A DNA stretch of 64,000 bases from Psychrobacter sp. M13 (GTDB lineage: Bacteria; Pseudomonadota; Gammaproteobacteria; Pseudomonadales; Moraxellaceae). The notes beneath the pieces are model-generated. The model was not told the DNA's origin. It ran no database searches and saw only the letters and a list, made by a program, of their open reading frames with translations. Of the stretch, positions 16,830 through 25,639 are shown in pieces. Location of the stretch: the NCBI RefSeq assembly GCF_030718935.1, contig NZ_CP132194.1, forward strand, positions 2,666,001 to 2,730,000. Reading direction: 5' to 3'. The translations under genes were made by a program, and so were the position numbers. Each line of letters begins with the position of its first letter. The first letter of the stretch is position 1.

Positions 16830-18554
16830 CTAAGCGTTGTTTTTTTCTTCCATAGCTCGCAGGTCTTTGTGTAAGATTTTACCGACATTAGATTTAGGCA
16901 GCTCGTCAATGAACTCCACATAACGCGGACGCTTGTAGCCTGTGAGGTGCTCTTTACTGTAGTTCAGAACATCTTGCTCAGTCAGGCTGCTGTCTTGACG
17001 AACGACAAATATCTTTGGAATCTCGCCACTCTTGTCATCTGGTAAACCGATAACACCACATTCGATGATCTTTGGATGCGCTGACATGACCTCTTCAACC
17101 TCAGTAGGATAAACGTTAAAACCTGAGACTAAGATCATATTTTTCTTACGGTCGACGATCGTTAAATAACCATCATCAGCCATGATACCGATATCACCTG
17201 TTTTGAAGAAACCATCATCAGTCATGACCTCAGCGGTTGCCTCAGCACGCTTCCAGTAGCCTTTCATAACCTGTGGACCACGAACACTAATCTCACCGCG
17301 CTCACCGATAGCGACTTCGTTGCCATCATCATCTAAAATAGCGATATCTGTTTGCGGCATAGGAACACCGATGGTGCCACTAAATGTCGTTGTATTCATA
17401 GGATTAGCGGTAGCAACTGGCGAGGTCTCAGATAAACCATAACCTTGTAGGATGACATTACCTGTAATTTGACGCCATTTTTCAGCCGTTGTACTCATAA
17501 CGGCCATACCGCCGCCCATAGAGACCTTTAGCTTACTATGATCCATGCCGATAAATTCTTCATTGATAGCCAAGGCATTGAACAATGTATTTACGGCTGG
17601 GAAGAAGGCAGGTGGATACGTTTTATAAGCTTTTAACAAACTATCCATATCACGTGGATTAGGTATCAGTAGACCAACACAGCCACGGTATAGACCGAAC
17701 ATGCCACAGATAGTAAATGAGAAGATATGATACAAAGGCAGTGCTGTAATGATGACTGCCTGCTCACCTTTTTGATCAAATGAATCAAACGCTTTACCCA
17801 AAAAGGTATTACATTGAATAAGATTAGCCACTAAGTTTTTGTGCGTGAGCATCGCGCCTTTGGCAACACCAGTGGTACCGCCAGTATACTGTAATACAGC
17901 AATATCATTTAAAGTAATGTTATCTGGGCGCTTGTATTTGCTAGCGCTGTGCTTAAGCATCGACTTAAAAGTAGCACTACCATCAATATTATAGGCGGGT
18001 ACCATTTTTTTGACATGACGAACCACTGCGTTGACCATAAAGCCTTTGAGCATACCCATCATATCGCCCATGCCAGTGATGACGACTTTATCGACAACTT
18101 TGCGCCCGATATCCTGATAAGTTTTGGCAAAGTTCTCAACCATAATGAGTACTTTAGCTTCAGAATCCGTTAATTGATGCTCAAGCTCGTGAGTGGTATA
18201 CAAAGGATTGACGTTGACTAGCGTATAGCCTGCACGCAACACAGCAATGACCGTCACTGGCAATTGCAAAATATTTGGCATCATTACGGCGACTTTATCA
18301 CCCTTTGATAATCCCAAAGACTGAAGGTATGCAGCAATTTGACGACTATAAATGTCCACTTCACGAAAGGTAATTTTCGCGTCCATGCAGATAAACGCTG
18401 TTTTGTCACCATGTTCTGCAAAGCTTTTTTCGAAGATATCAATAAGCGAGGTATTATTAGCTGGCATGTCGATGTTATAAGTTATACCTAATTCTTCGTA
18501 AGTCTTCAACCAGACGGGGTCGTTATTACGAGTTGCAGTGGTTTGATTGTCCAT
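16830..18554 (-). CDS. fadD: Long-chain fatty acid-CoA ligase (fadD copy 2)
   Basis: Second acyl-CoA synthetase, 574 residues, collinear with its neighbour over the whole length. The P-loop YTGGTTGVAKGAMLTHKN, the GYGLSETSPVA motif, KTGDIGIMADDGYLTIVDR and the C-terminal PKSNVGKILHKDLR are all intact, so both copies should be active. Differences are concentrated in the N-terminal substrate domain, which suggests different chain-length preference or regulation (inference). AGGAG lies upstream of the ATG. It has its own terminator, so the two genes are probably separate transcription units. A 273-base gap separates it from the VWA gene upstream. Confidence 0.93.
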   Translation of the reverse strand: MDNQTTATRNNDPVWLKTYEELGITYNIDMPANNTSLIDIFEKSFAEHGDKTAFICMDAKITFREVDIYSRQIAAYLQSLGLSKGDKVAVMMPNILQLPVTVIAVLRAGYTLVNVNPLYTTHELEHQLTDSEAKVLIMVENFAKTYQDIGRKVVDKVVITGMGDMMGMLKGFMVNAVVRHVKKMVPAYNIDGSATFKSMLKHSASKYKRPDNITLNDIAVLQYTGGTTGVAKGAMLTHKNLVANLIQCNTFLGKAFDSFDQKGEQAVIITALPLYHIFSFTICGMFGLYRGCVGLLIPNPRDMDSLLKAYKTYPPAFFPAVNTLFNALAINEEFIGMDHSKLKVSMGGGMAVMSTTAEKWRQITGNVILQGYGLSETSPVATANPMNTTTFSGTIGVPMPQTDIAILDDDGNEVAIGERGEISVRGPQVMKGYWKRAEATAEVMTDDGFFKTGDIGIMADDGYLTIVDRKKNMILVSGFNVYPTEVEEVMSAHPKIIECGVIGLPDDKSGEIPKIFVVRQDSSLTEQDVLNYSKEHLTGYKRPRYVEFIDELPKSNVGKILHKDLRAMEEKNNA

Positions 18555-18827
18555 AATCTTGTTTCTCCTAGTGATAATATACGCTGAATAACCCTTTGTT
18601 GCTTAACATACACACTTTATACAAACTACTCAATATAAAAGATGGCAACTTGGGTTTGTAAGGTGACTTGGCGGTCAATACTTTAAATAGAATCAAAGCG
18701 GTAGGGCATTACTTAATACTACGTACTAAATAACGCCAAGTATACTAACTATTTGATTATTATGCTTATATTTATCGTAATAGCACCGTAGTAAACCGAT
18801 TTTAGATAGGTTGTATCTGGTTATAGT

Positions 18828-20561
18828 TTAATTTTTATTATCAAGTGCTTTTGCCAGTTCAGTTAAGCTAACAAAATTACGTCGCAAGCCTTCTTTATCG
18901 CTACTTGGCTGGCGAGCGATACTGGTATTGGCCAGCTTACCGCTATCAGTGTAGTTCCAGTCATTGATATATTGACTTTGAGATAAACGTTGACCGAACC
19001 CTGCAACTGCGACTGCAAACTGAGTGTCACTGTTGGCTTTGCTCAAATCTCGGCTACTATTAATAATAGCTTGGCTAACAAGCTTAGAGCTAGCACCTGT
19101 AGGTTCTTTATAGCGTAATTTTAAGAAACCGAGCTCATTAGTTTTGCTGTTGGCTTTGTTATTGTTTTTATTATTTGCTTTATCTTTGTTACTGTCATAA
19201 CGGCGCTCGCTATATAGGCCTACCTGCCCTACTGGCGTGACTTCAAATAGCGCAACCACCGCTTTACCTTCCCCAAGCTCACCCGCATCGACTTTATCAT
19301 TATTGAAGTCTTGCTCACTCAAAACACGGTTCTCATAGCCGATCAAGCGCCATTCACTTATCACTTCAGGATTGAACTCAAGCTGGATTTTGACGTCTTT
19401 CGCAACCGTATTAAAAGTGGACGCCAGCTCATCGTTAAAGACTTTTTTGGATTCGGTAAGACTATCAATATAGCTATAATTACCATTACCATTATTTGCC
19501 ATTTGCTCCATCATATAATCATTCAGATTGCCACGACCAAAGCCTACCGTCGATAATGAGATGCCGCGATCGCGATTGGCTTTGACCAGATCAAGCATCT
19601 CATCGACATCGCTAATACCGACATTGAAGTCACCATCAGTCAGCATCACAATACGATTAATGCCGTTCTTTTGCATCGACTGCGCCGCTTGATTATAAGC
19701 CAGCTTTAGCGCATCTTCGCCATTGGTAGAGCCTGCCGCATTCAAGCTATCGATAGCCGCTATAATTTTAGCCTTTTCATCGCCGCCAGTCATAGGCAAA
19801 GCCACACTCGTACGACCTGAATAAGTCACAATACTGACGCTATCTTGCGCTCGCAATTGCTGAGTGAGTAGCTTTAGCGAGGACTGTGCTAATGGCAGCT
19901 TATCGCGCGAGGACATCGAGCCTGATACATCAATCAAGAATACCAAGTTCGCTGGCGGTAGCTGGGGAGCGGCTATATATTGTTTTGGATCGACTGCTTT
20001 TATCGCCACTTTAACGATTTTATTATCCTGATCGGCTCTATCCCATGGCGAGTCGACGACTTCGGTTGCTACTATAAAAGGCGCATTACCTAGACGTTTG
20101 CCATCGTCGAATTGATAATTAAAGTAGTTTAGCATCTCCTCAACGCGTACTGCATCGACTGGCGGCAGCTGACCTTCATTGAGATAGCGTCGCACATTGG
20201 CATAGCTGCCCGTATCAGTATCGATAGATAGCGTTGCTACTGCCATCTCGCTGGTTTTATTGACAGGATTTGGCTTATTATCTTGGTAATTGTCACGATC
20301 TTTGGGCTGCACGACGCCGGGTGACATCCTAATAGCATTACCAGCGCTGGCCATCTTTGCTGATGACGCCATATCTGCTTGTGACATAGGGCTCACTACT
20401 ACTGGCGAGTTTTGATTTACTGTACTGCTGGACGGCTCAGCTCTTAGTGGCTCACTCCTTTGTTGTGTACCACAAGCTGTCAAGCTAAACGCTATCGCAC
20501 TTACTAACAGTGCGTTTTTTGCTAATTTATATTTACGGAGGCGCAATGTAGATACTGACAT
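18828..20561 (-). CDS. VWA-domain lipoprotein (YfbK-like)
   Basis: A 577-residue envelope protein. The N-terminus is a lipoprotein signal with lipobox LTAC (Cys30). A disordered region follows, then the von Willebrand-type N-terminal region (about 112-150, SYANVRRYLNEGQLPP and VEEMLNYFNY). Next is a VWA domain (about 203-380) with the metal-binding DVSGSMS motif near residue 209 and the TDGDFNVG strand. The C-terminal region (about 390-570) matches the domain usually found after VWA in E. coli YfbK-like proteins, with a Lys/Asn-rich insert at about 470-488. The function is unknown; metal-dependent protein binding is expected. Heptamer repeats lie just upstream of the start. Confidence 0.85.
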   Translation of the reverse strand: MSVSTLRLRKYKLAKNALLVSAIAFSLTACGTQQRSEPLRAEPSSSTVNQNSPVVVSPMSQADMASSAKMASAGNAIRMSPGVVQPKDRDNYQDNKPNPVNKTSEMAVATLSIDTDTGSYANVRRYLNEGQLPPVDAVRVEEMLNYFNYQFDDGKRLGNAPFIVATEVVDSPWDRADQDNKIVKVAIKAVDPKQYIAAPQLPPANLVFLIDVSGSMSSRDKLPLAQSSLKLLTQQLRAQDSVSIVTYSGRTSVALPMTGGDEKAKIIAAIDSLNAAGSTNGEDALKLAYNQAAQSMQKNGINRIVMLTDGDFNVGISDVDEMLDLVKANRDRGISLSTVGFGRGNLNDYMMEQMANNGNGNYSYIDSLTESKKVFNDELASTFNTVAKDVKIQLEFNPEVISEWRLIGYENRVLSEQDFNNDKVDAGELGEGKAVVALFEVTPVGQVGLYSERRYDSNKDKANNKNNNKANSKTNELGFLKLRYKEPTGASSKLVSQAIINSSRDLSKANSDTQFAVAVAGFGQRLSQSQYINDWNYTDSGKLANTSIARQPSSDKEGLRRNFVSLTELAKALDNKN

Positions 20562-20890
20562 AGGTAATATCCTTATAAATTATAATAAGTAATGAGTAAT
20601 GAGTAATGATTTATTTTGACTAAAATAAGTAAAATCTTTTATTAATACTACTTAACTCATTGTTTAAAAGCTATCTATAAAATTATGGCTAAAATTATAA
20701 ACACCACGTCATAGCTTGTCGTCTATTATCTCAGTTGCCTTTTTACTTATTGTCATTTGCTTTAAGATAGGACTACTTTATTATTACTTAGAAGCCTCTT
20801 ATAAGGTGCTTATCTGCAAACCGCCCTTATAATATATAGCAAATTAAAATCTCTTATCAAAATCAAAACTATAAAAGCGAAACCTATTTT
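20562..20890. other. Divergent gap between the VWA gene and parC
   Basis: 329 AT-rich bases holding the promoters of both divergent genes. A heptanucleotide AGTAATG is repeated three times at 20588-20608, 27 bases upstream of the VWA start codon. No ORF or RNA gene recognised. Confidence 0.55.
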
Positions 20891-23170
20891 ATGCCTGATA
20901 TTATCGATAACGTGATTCCAGACAACGATGCGCTAGATACGCGCTCGGTCGCCGAATTTACTGAGCAAGCCTACCTCAACTATGCCATGTACGTGATCAT
21001 GGATCGTGCACTGCCTAACATTGCCGATGGTCTAAAACCTGTACAGCGGCGCATTATTTATGCGATGAGCGAGCTGGGTCTTAAGTCATCAAGTAAGCCC
21101 AAAAAGTCCGCGCGTACGGTCGGTGACGTGTTGGGTAAATATCACCCACATGGTGACAGCGCTTGCTATGAGGCGATGGTACTCATGGCACAGCCGTTCA
21201 GCTATCGGTATCCACTGATATTTGGCCAAGGGAATTGGGGTAGCCCTGATGATCCTAAATCCTTTGCCGCGATGCGCTATACCGAAGCCAAAATGTCGGC
21301 TTATGCCAATACTTTACTAGCGGAACTCGGTCAAGGCACGGTCGATTGGCAAGATAACTTTGACGGCACTATGCAAGAGCCAACGACCTTGCCTGCGCGT
21401 CTGCCTAATATTTTATTGAACGGTACGACAGGTATCGCGGTTGGGATGGCAACCGATATTCCACCGCATAATCTTAATGAAGTGGTACGCGCCGCTATTC
21501 GTTTGCTCAAAAACCCTGAGCTATCGGTTAAGCAATTAACTCAATCGATACCAGCGCCTGATCTACCAACTTCGGCTGAGATCATCACTAGCAAGAAAGA
21601 TCTACAAGCACTATACGAGAGTGGACGCGGTAGCTATAAAATGCGCGCGACTTTCCATATTGATCCTAAAGAAAAAAATCTTGTCATCATCGATGCGCTA
21701 CCCTATCAAGTCTCAGGTAATAAGATTCAAGAGCAAATCGCCAAACTCATGACGGATAAAAAACTGCCTTGGGTCGTTGATATTCATGATGAGTCCGACC
21801 ACGAAAACCCTTGCCGTATTGTCTTAGAGCTAAAATCAACCCGCGTTGATGTGGCACGGGTCATGAGCCATCTGTTTGCTAGTACTGAGCTTGAGAGCAA
21901 TTACCGTGTCAATATGAATGTGATTGGCCTAAACGGTAAGCCACAAGTTAAAAACCTAAAAGAAATCTTAGCCGAATGGTTAGTCAGTCGCCGCTCAGTG
22001 GTCACGCGTCGCCTAGAGTATCGCCTTGATAAAATAGATAAGCGCTTGCATATTCTCGCAGGACTATTAATCGCTTATCTAAATATCGATGAAGTGATTC
22101 GTATCATTCGTGAAGAGGACGACCCCAAATTAGCATTAATGACAGGCTATGATCTCAGCGAGATCCAAGCCAACGCGATTTTGGATATTCGTCTGCGTCA
22201 ATTAGCAAAATTAGAAGAGTTTGAGCTACGTCGTGAGCAAGATGATCTGGCAGCAGAGCGCGCCACATTGCAGGAATACCTCGATAATCCTGAGAGCCTA
22301 ACGGGTCTAATCATTGATGAGCTGACCGAAGATATGAAAGCTCATGGTGATAATCGGATGTCGCCATTAGCCGAGCGCGAAGAAGCACAAGCGCTCAAAG
22401 AGTCCGATCTAGTACCGAGCGAGCCGATTACGGCGGTATTGTCAAAAGCAGGTTGGATACGCGCTGCAAAAGGCCATGAAGTCGATGCGACCACCATGAG
22501 TTATCGCTCAGGGGATGGCTATCAAGCCTACGTGCGCGGTAAATCTAACGAAAAAATCTACGTCCTCGATAGTACAGGTCGTAGCTATAGTATCGACGCG
22601 CATAATTTAGCCTCGGCGCGCGGTCAAGGCGATCCACTCACTAGCGTACTTAAGCCACCAGCTGGCGCGCACTTTGAGCAGCTATTAACCGGTGATAACG
22701 ATCAGCGTATTATTCTCGCCAGCTCACAAGGTTATGGCTTTATCAATACTATTGGTAATCTCGATAGCAATCAAAAAGCAGGTAAAAATATCATCAACCT
22801 AGCGGCTGACAGTCGTCTGTTACCCGTCGCTCGTATTGATGCTAATAGCGGCGATGGCAGCTCTATAACAGCCACACCTGATCATCTTGCTGTCGTGACC
22901 AATGCAGGTTATTTATTAATTTTTGCGCTCGATGATTTGCCTGAACAAGCCCGTGGTAAAGGTAATAAAATGATAACCCTAAAAGGTGATGAAGAGGTAT
23001 TAGCAATCACGCCATTAAGTAAGCAAGATAGTCTGATCATTACTGCTGGCAAGCGTCATGTGACGTTGAAGCCGATGGATTTAGCCAATTACACAGGAAC
23101 GCGCGGTAATCGCGGTGGACAACTGCCTAGGGGCTTTCAGAATGTGACTGGGGTTGAGGTTGTGTATTAG
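20891..23170 (+). CDS. parC: DNA topoisomerase IV subunit A
   Basis: A type IIA topoisomerase subunit that decatenates daughter chromosomes with ParE. The catalytic tyrosine is Tyr130 in [10 protein letters not shown]. The quinolone-resistance region reads [12 protein letters not shown] with Ser90 and Glu94 (equivalents of E. coli Ser80 and Glu84), so it has the susceptible residues. The coiled-coil region and the C-terminal beta-pinwheel repeats (about 505-755, for example [17 protein letters not shown]) are complete. The length of 759 fits ParC rather than GyrA. parE is not adjacent. The stop codon is only 19 bases from a palindromic repeat, which may serve as the 3' end of the transcript. 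Confidence 0.96.
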   Translation: MPDIIDNVIPDNDALDTRSVAEFTEQAYLNYAMYVIMDRALPNIADGLKPVQRRIIYAMSELGLKSSSKPKKSARTVGDVLGKYHPHGDSACYEAMVLMAQPFSYRYPLIFGQGNWGSPDDPKSFAAMRYTEAKMSAYANTLLAELGQGTVDWQDNFDGTMQEPTTLPARLPNILLNGTTGIAVGMATDIPPHNLNEVVRAAIRLLKNPELSVKQLTQSIPAPDLPTSAEIITSKKDLQALYESGRGSYKMRATFHIDPKEKNLVIIDALPYQVSGNKIQEQIAKLMTDKKLPWVVDIHDESDHENPCRIVLELKSTRVDVARVMSHLFASTELESNYRVNMNVIGLNGKPQVKNLKEILAEWLVSRRSVVTRRLEYRLDKIDKRLHILAGLLIAYLNIDEVIRIIREEDDPKLALMTGYDLSEIQANAILDIRLRQLAKLEEFELRREQDDLAAERATLQEYLDNPESLTGLIIDELTEDMKAHGDNRMSPLAEREEAQALKESDLVPSEPITAVLSKAGWIRAAKGHEVDATTMSYRSGDGYQAYVRGKSNEKIYVLDSTGRSYSIDAHNLASARGQGDPLTSVLKPPAGAHFEQLLTGDNDQRIILASSQGYGFINTIGNLDSNQKAGKNIINLAADSRLLPVARIDANSGDGSSITATPDHLAVVTNAGYLLIFALDDLPEQARGKGNKMITLKGDEEVLAITPLSKQDSLIITAGKRHVTLKPMDLANYTGTRGNRGGQLPRGFQNVTGVEVVY

Positions 23171-23189
23171 GGTTTTTGAATTTTAGAGA

Positions 23190-23220
23190 GCTGGGCTAAA
23201 AGCCCAGCCTACGCTTGCTA
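23190..23220 (+). repeat. REP-like palindrome, left copy
   Basis: The core GCTGGGCTAAAAGCCCAGC is itself a palindrome (23190-23208) followed by CTACG and CTTGCTA. The whole 24-base unit 23190-23213 is repeated exactly in inverted orientation at 23800-23823. It starts 20 bases after the parC stop codon. Confidence 0.85.
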
Positions 23221-23257
23221 ATAGTTGCCAAATAAAAGTTTTTTAAACAGGCACAGA

Positions 23258-23785
23258 ATGATGGATATAAAGGCAAAAATAAAATTTCTTAAAGAAAATT
23301 GGAATCAACCAAAAAAAGCTAGTTATGATAATGAGGATTACTCATTTGAATTGTCTTGTATAATAAATGATGGGGCTTCAGAGTCTGAAATCATTAAAAC
23401 CTTTAGTTTATTAGAGATAGAAGATTTACCCATTGAATATAAGCAGTTTTTATTAATTAGTAACGGTGCTTTGTTATTTTTGGATGAACACTACGGTCAA
23501 GCTGGATTAAATATTTATAGCTTGAAAGATTTTACAAATAAGATAAATTTTTGGCTATCAAGCTATAGAGCAAGTAGTTTAATAGTAGGTGATTTAATCG
23601 TTGGTGAATTTCTTGGAGATAGTGACTTTATAATACTTAGATGTGATAAAGATGCTGATGATTTTGGTACTATAATAATATCTTTACCACTTTACGAACG
23701 CGAAGACTGGTTTTATTTGAAAAAAGATTTTACAGATTTTTTAATGGAATTTATAAAAGCTGAGGGCTACAAATATTGGGAGTAG
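23258..23785 (+). CDS. SMI1/KNR4 family protein (orphan immunity-like)
   Basis: A 175-residue soluble, acidic protein. The SMI1/KNR4 pattern is clear: LEIEDLPIEYKQFLLISNGALLF at about 57-79, LNIYSLKDF near 90-98, GDSDFIILRCD near 128-138, then a C-terminal helix DFTDFLMEFIKAEGYKYW. SMI1/KNR4 proteins in bacteria often act as immunity proteins for polymorphic toxins, but no toxin gene is adjacent. The base composition is visibly more AT-rich than parC. The gene sits tightly between two inverted palindromes (starts 38 bases after one, ends 4 bases before the other), suggesting acquisition as a cargo. A TTG at 23225 could extend it by 11 residues, but tandem ATGs at 23258 and 23261 are more likely starts. 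Confidence 0.8.
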   Translation: MMDIKAKIKFLKENWNQPKKASYDNEDYSFELSCIINDGASESEIIKTFSLLEIEDLPIEYKQFLLISNGALLFLDEHYGQAGLNIYSLKDFTNKINFWLSSYRASSLIVGDLIVGEFLGDSDFIILRCDKDADDFGTIIISLPLYEREDWFYLKKDFTDFLMEFIKAEGYKYWE

Positions 23786-23788
23786 TCA

Positions 23789-23823
23789 TAGCAAGCAAAC
23801 GTAGGCTGGGCTTTTAGCCCAGC
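23789..23823 (-). repeat. REP-like palindrome, right copy (inverted)
   Basis: Inverted copy of 23190-23220. The 24 bases 23800-23823 are the exact reverse complement of 23190-23213, and the flank AGCAAG extends the match with a four-base indel. It begins four bases after the stop codon of the SMI1-like gene. Confidence 0.85.
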
Positions 23824-23863
23824 AAAACCATGCTGAAAAGCTAACCCTTAAATTGAACATCAA

Positions 23864-24021
23864 TCATAATCTAACTCAAACCCATCAATTCCCGCTTCAC
23901 CCCAATCAGACGAATAGAACCCTTCATCTACGCATTTTTTAAAGGTTGAATAAGACCACTCTATCGGACTTGTCACGCAACCATGTTTGACCGCGTTGCG
24001 ATGGATATAATTTATGTGGCG
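23864..24021 (-). pseudogene. RAYT (REP-associated tyrosine transposase) C-terminal remnant
   Basis: The minus-strand frame from 24021 to the TGA at 23864-23866 encodes about 52 residues: HINYIHRNAVKHGCVTSP, then IEWSYSTFKKCVDEGFY, then SSDWGEAGIDGFELDYD. This matches the C-terminal end of REP-associated transposases of the Y1 (HUH) superfamily, where the pattern is roughly YIHxNPVKHGLV, W-x-WSSF and an YPxDWG ending. An in-frame TAG immediately upstream and the absence of the HUH and catalytic Tyr regions show that it is a fragment. A REP-like palindrome lies 41 bases beyond its 3' end, the position expected for a mobile REP-RAYT unit. Confidence 0.8.
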
Positions 24022-24077
24022 CTAATTCATATGTCAACTTTGAAAGAGCTTACCCTTATAGTAAACAGATAATAGCG

Positions 24078-24557
24078 TTAAAATTTGGTAGATATCCTAT
24101 CCTCAAAGATTGCTTTTAGAAAGCTTGTAATCTGAGTACTTTTCATCAGATAGGGGTTATAGTCAAGACCTGCTGAGAAGCTTTTTAGCGCGTATTCTTC
24201 ATCCTCAGCGCTTGACGTTAGATGTTTGATTAAAAATCCATTCCATTGACGGGATTCTATTTCCTCTATATTGACAATATTAGGAAAAATGGTTGAATGT
24301 TCGTCAAGTATTTTTTCTAATGCAGTATTGATAGCAGGTCTTGTTCCTTGAAAACTTTGAACAAAATAACTTTCACTAATGACTAAAATTGAAACTATAT
24401 CGTTTTCTTCAAAATATTTTCGCCAATACTCGAGTGCACGTGTTAGCTCGATTCCCGAATCTAAATCGACATTTTTGGCAATGTATGTCATGTTGATAAG
24501 AATATGCTCGCCATGCGTTTTTCTATTGTATGCAGGTTGGCTCGTTGTTGTATTCAT
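24078..24557 (-). CDS. BLUF-domain-like protein with altered flavin pocket
   Basis: A 159-residue protein that aligns with blue-light-sensing BLUF proteins such as BlsA of Acinetobacter: the first strand LINMTYIAK, the core SYFVQSFQGTRPAINTALEKI and the C-terminal LDYNPYLMKSTQITSFLKAIF. The photoactive Tyr (Tyr25) and Gln (Gln67) are present with the 42-residue spacing of AppA. However, the flavin-contacting Asn expected 18 residues before the Gln is Phe49, and the usual I-T/C-G turn reads IVS. It may bind flavin poorly or be a light-independent paralogue. No output domain is fused. It lies beside the transposase remnant, divergent from nothing obvious, and about 1 kb from a photolyase-family gene. 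Confidence 0.7.
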   Translation of the reverse strand: MNTTTSQPAYNRKTHGEHILINMTYIAKNVDLDSGIELTRALEYWRKYFEENDIVSILVISESYFVQSFQGTRPAINTALEKILDEHSTIFPNIVNIEEIESRQWNGFLIKHLTSSAEDEEYALKSFSAGLDYNPYLMKSTQITSFLKAIFEDRISTKF

Positions 24558-24719
24558 AAGAAACCTTATTTATAAAAATCTGATCTGATTTAGAATATAC
24601 TTTGAGATGAAGTATAATCAATAACATTTCGTTTCTTAATAATTTTTTGTCAGCTAGCATTATTGTTTCTAGAAATACAGATTAAAATTTTGATGAGATA
24701 GGATACCGATACTTCTCGG

Positions 24720-24733
24720 AGTACAATTGTACT
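24720..24733. promoter_or_regulatory. Perfect 14-base palindrome, candidate operator
   Basis: AGTACAATTGTACT reads the same on both strands. It lies about 160 bases upstream of the BLUF-like start codon and 43 bases upstream of the consensus promoter on the other strand. A regulator cannot be named. Confidence 0.4.
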
Positions 24734-24775
24734 ATAAAAGTCGATACAGTTACTTCGATATCATTATTCTAATAA

Positions 24776-24806
24776 TTGACAGGTCTAATCTGTATTTTCC
24801 TATAAT
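24776..24806 (+). promoter_or_regulatory. Consensus sigma-70-type promoter without an assigned gene
   Basis: TTGACA (24776-24781) and TATAAT (24801-24806) are both perfect matches, with a 19-base spacer, slightly longer than the optimal 17. The predicted transcript would start near 24813 and run antisense into the PEBP-like gene. Confidence 0.5.
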
Positions 24807-24944
24807 ACTGTCTCAGCTCTAACATGCGACTGACCCATGTTTACTCGTAGATCAGATGTCGCAAACCTCACTTACTTTTACTAAAAAGCCATTTATACAT
24901 ACTGCATAGACGGTTTTTATACGAAAATCAAAATATCTAAACGA

Positions 24945-25451
24945 TCAATATCGACCCATTTCAACACTAGTTTCAGCAAGTATCGTATCGCCCTGCCATG
25001 CTTGTACATCTACTGTATACAGATGATTTTTGCCACCTGAACAGGGTGGCTTATATGCGCCTGCTGTCTCGCCTGCACGGCTACGGTACTCTGCTATCAT
25101 CTCAATCCCGACCGGCACTTCATAAGTATGTCCGAATACGCGCGGTATATCAGCACGACCCATGCCCTCTGATAGCGCGTAGCTGACAATGCCATGCCCA
25201 CCTTGTTGCATACGCTTATTACTCACATCGTTATAGACGAATACTAGACTGTCTGCGCCTGCTGGAATGTTGGACACTGTCATACTCGGTGTGGCCGGAT
25301 TCTTACCACCAAAGTTGAGACACTGTTGGCCTTCAGGTATAGCCTCAGCGTTCCACATCTCATCGTTGAACTCGACATCCATGGCAAAGGTGCTCGTAGA
25401 TAATGCCAGCGCTGTCAACGTCATCAGCTTTTTGAAAGTGAAGATTTTCAT
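24945..25451 (-). CDS. Secreted PEBP-like (YbhB/YbcL-type) protein
   Basis: A 168-residue protein with a signal peptide (basic KK at 7-8, hydrophobic 9-22, probable cleavage after TFA at 23). The mature part recalls phosphatidylethanolamine-binding proteins: NFGGKNPATPSMTVSNIP, FVYNDVSNKR with GGHGI in the ligand-loop position, and PPCSGGKNHLYTVDVQAW in place of the usual PPxGxHRY motif. Two cysteines (44 and 137) could form a disulfide in the periplasm. The family match is by pattern and somewhat divergent; ligand and role are unknown. It is divergent from the photolyase-family gene, sharing a 188-base promoter region. Confidence 0.6.
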   Translation of the reverse strand: MKIFTFKKLMTLTALALSTSTFAMDVEFNDEMWNAEAIPEGQQCLNFGGKNPATPSMTVSNIPAGADSLVFVYNDVSNKRMQQGGHGIVSYALSEGMGRADIPRVFGHTYEVPVGIEMIAEYRSRAGETAGAYKPPCSGGKNHLYTVDVQAWQGDTILAETSVEMGRY

Positions 25452-25639
25452 GTTTGTTCCCTTAACAGATTAATAAAAATACAAGCATAAATTTCGTTTG
25501 GCTAATTGATGTCGATAATCAACAATAGCTTTATAATAAAGAGTAATCTTTAAGATATTCATAGCTTTTTGTAAATTATTAAGATAGGTCTCATAACCTC
25601 ACTTATACTAGAATGTGTCGAATACATTAGGGGTATCTT

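Larger units (their letters stand above)
24558..24944. other. Gap between BLUF-like and PEBP-like genes
   Basis: 387 AT-rich bases. It contains a perfect 14-base palindrome (24720-24733) and a plus-strand sequence with consensus -35 and -10 hexamers (24776-24806) but no plus-strand gene downstream. Only very short ORFs are seen between that promoter and 24944. Confidence 0.6.

Noticed and set aside
20891..23170. Quinolone-resistance change in parC
   Set aside because: The Ser and Glu positions of the resistance region are the susceptible type.
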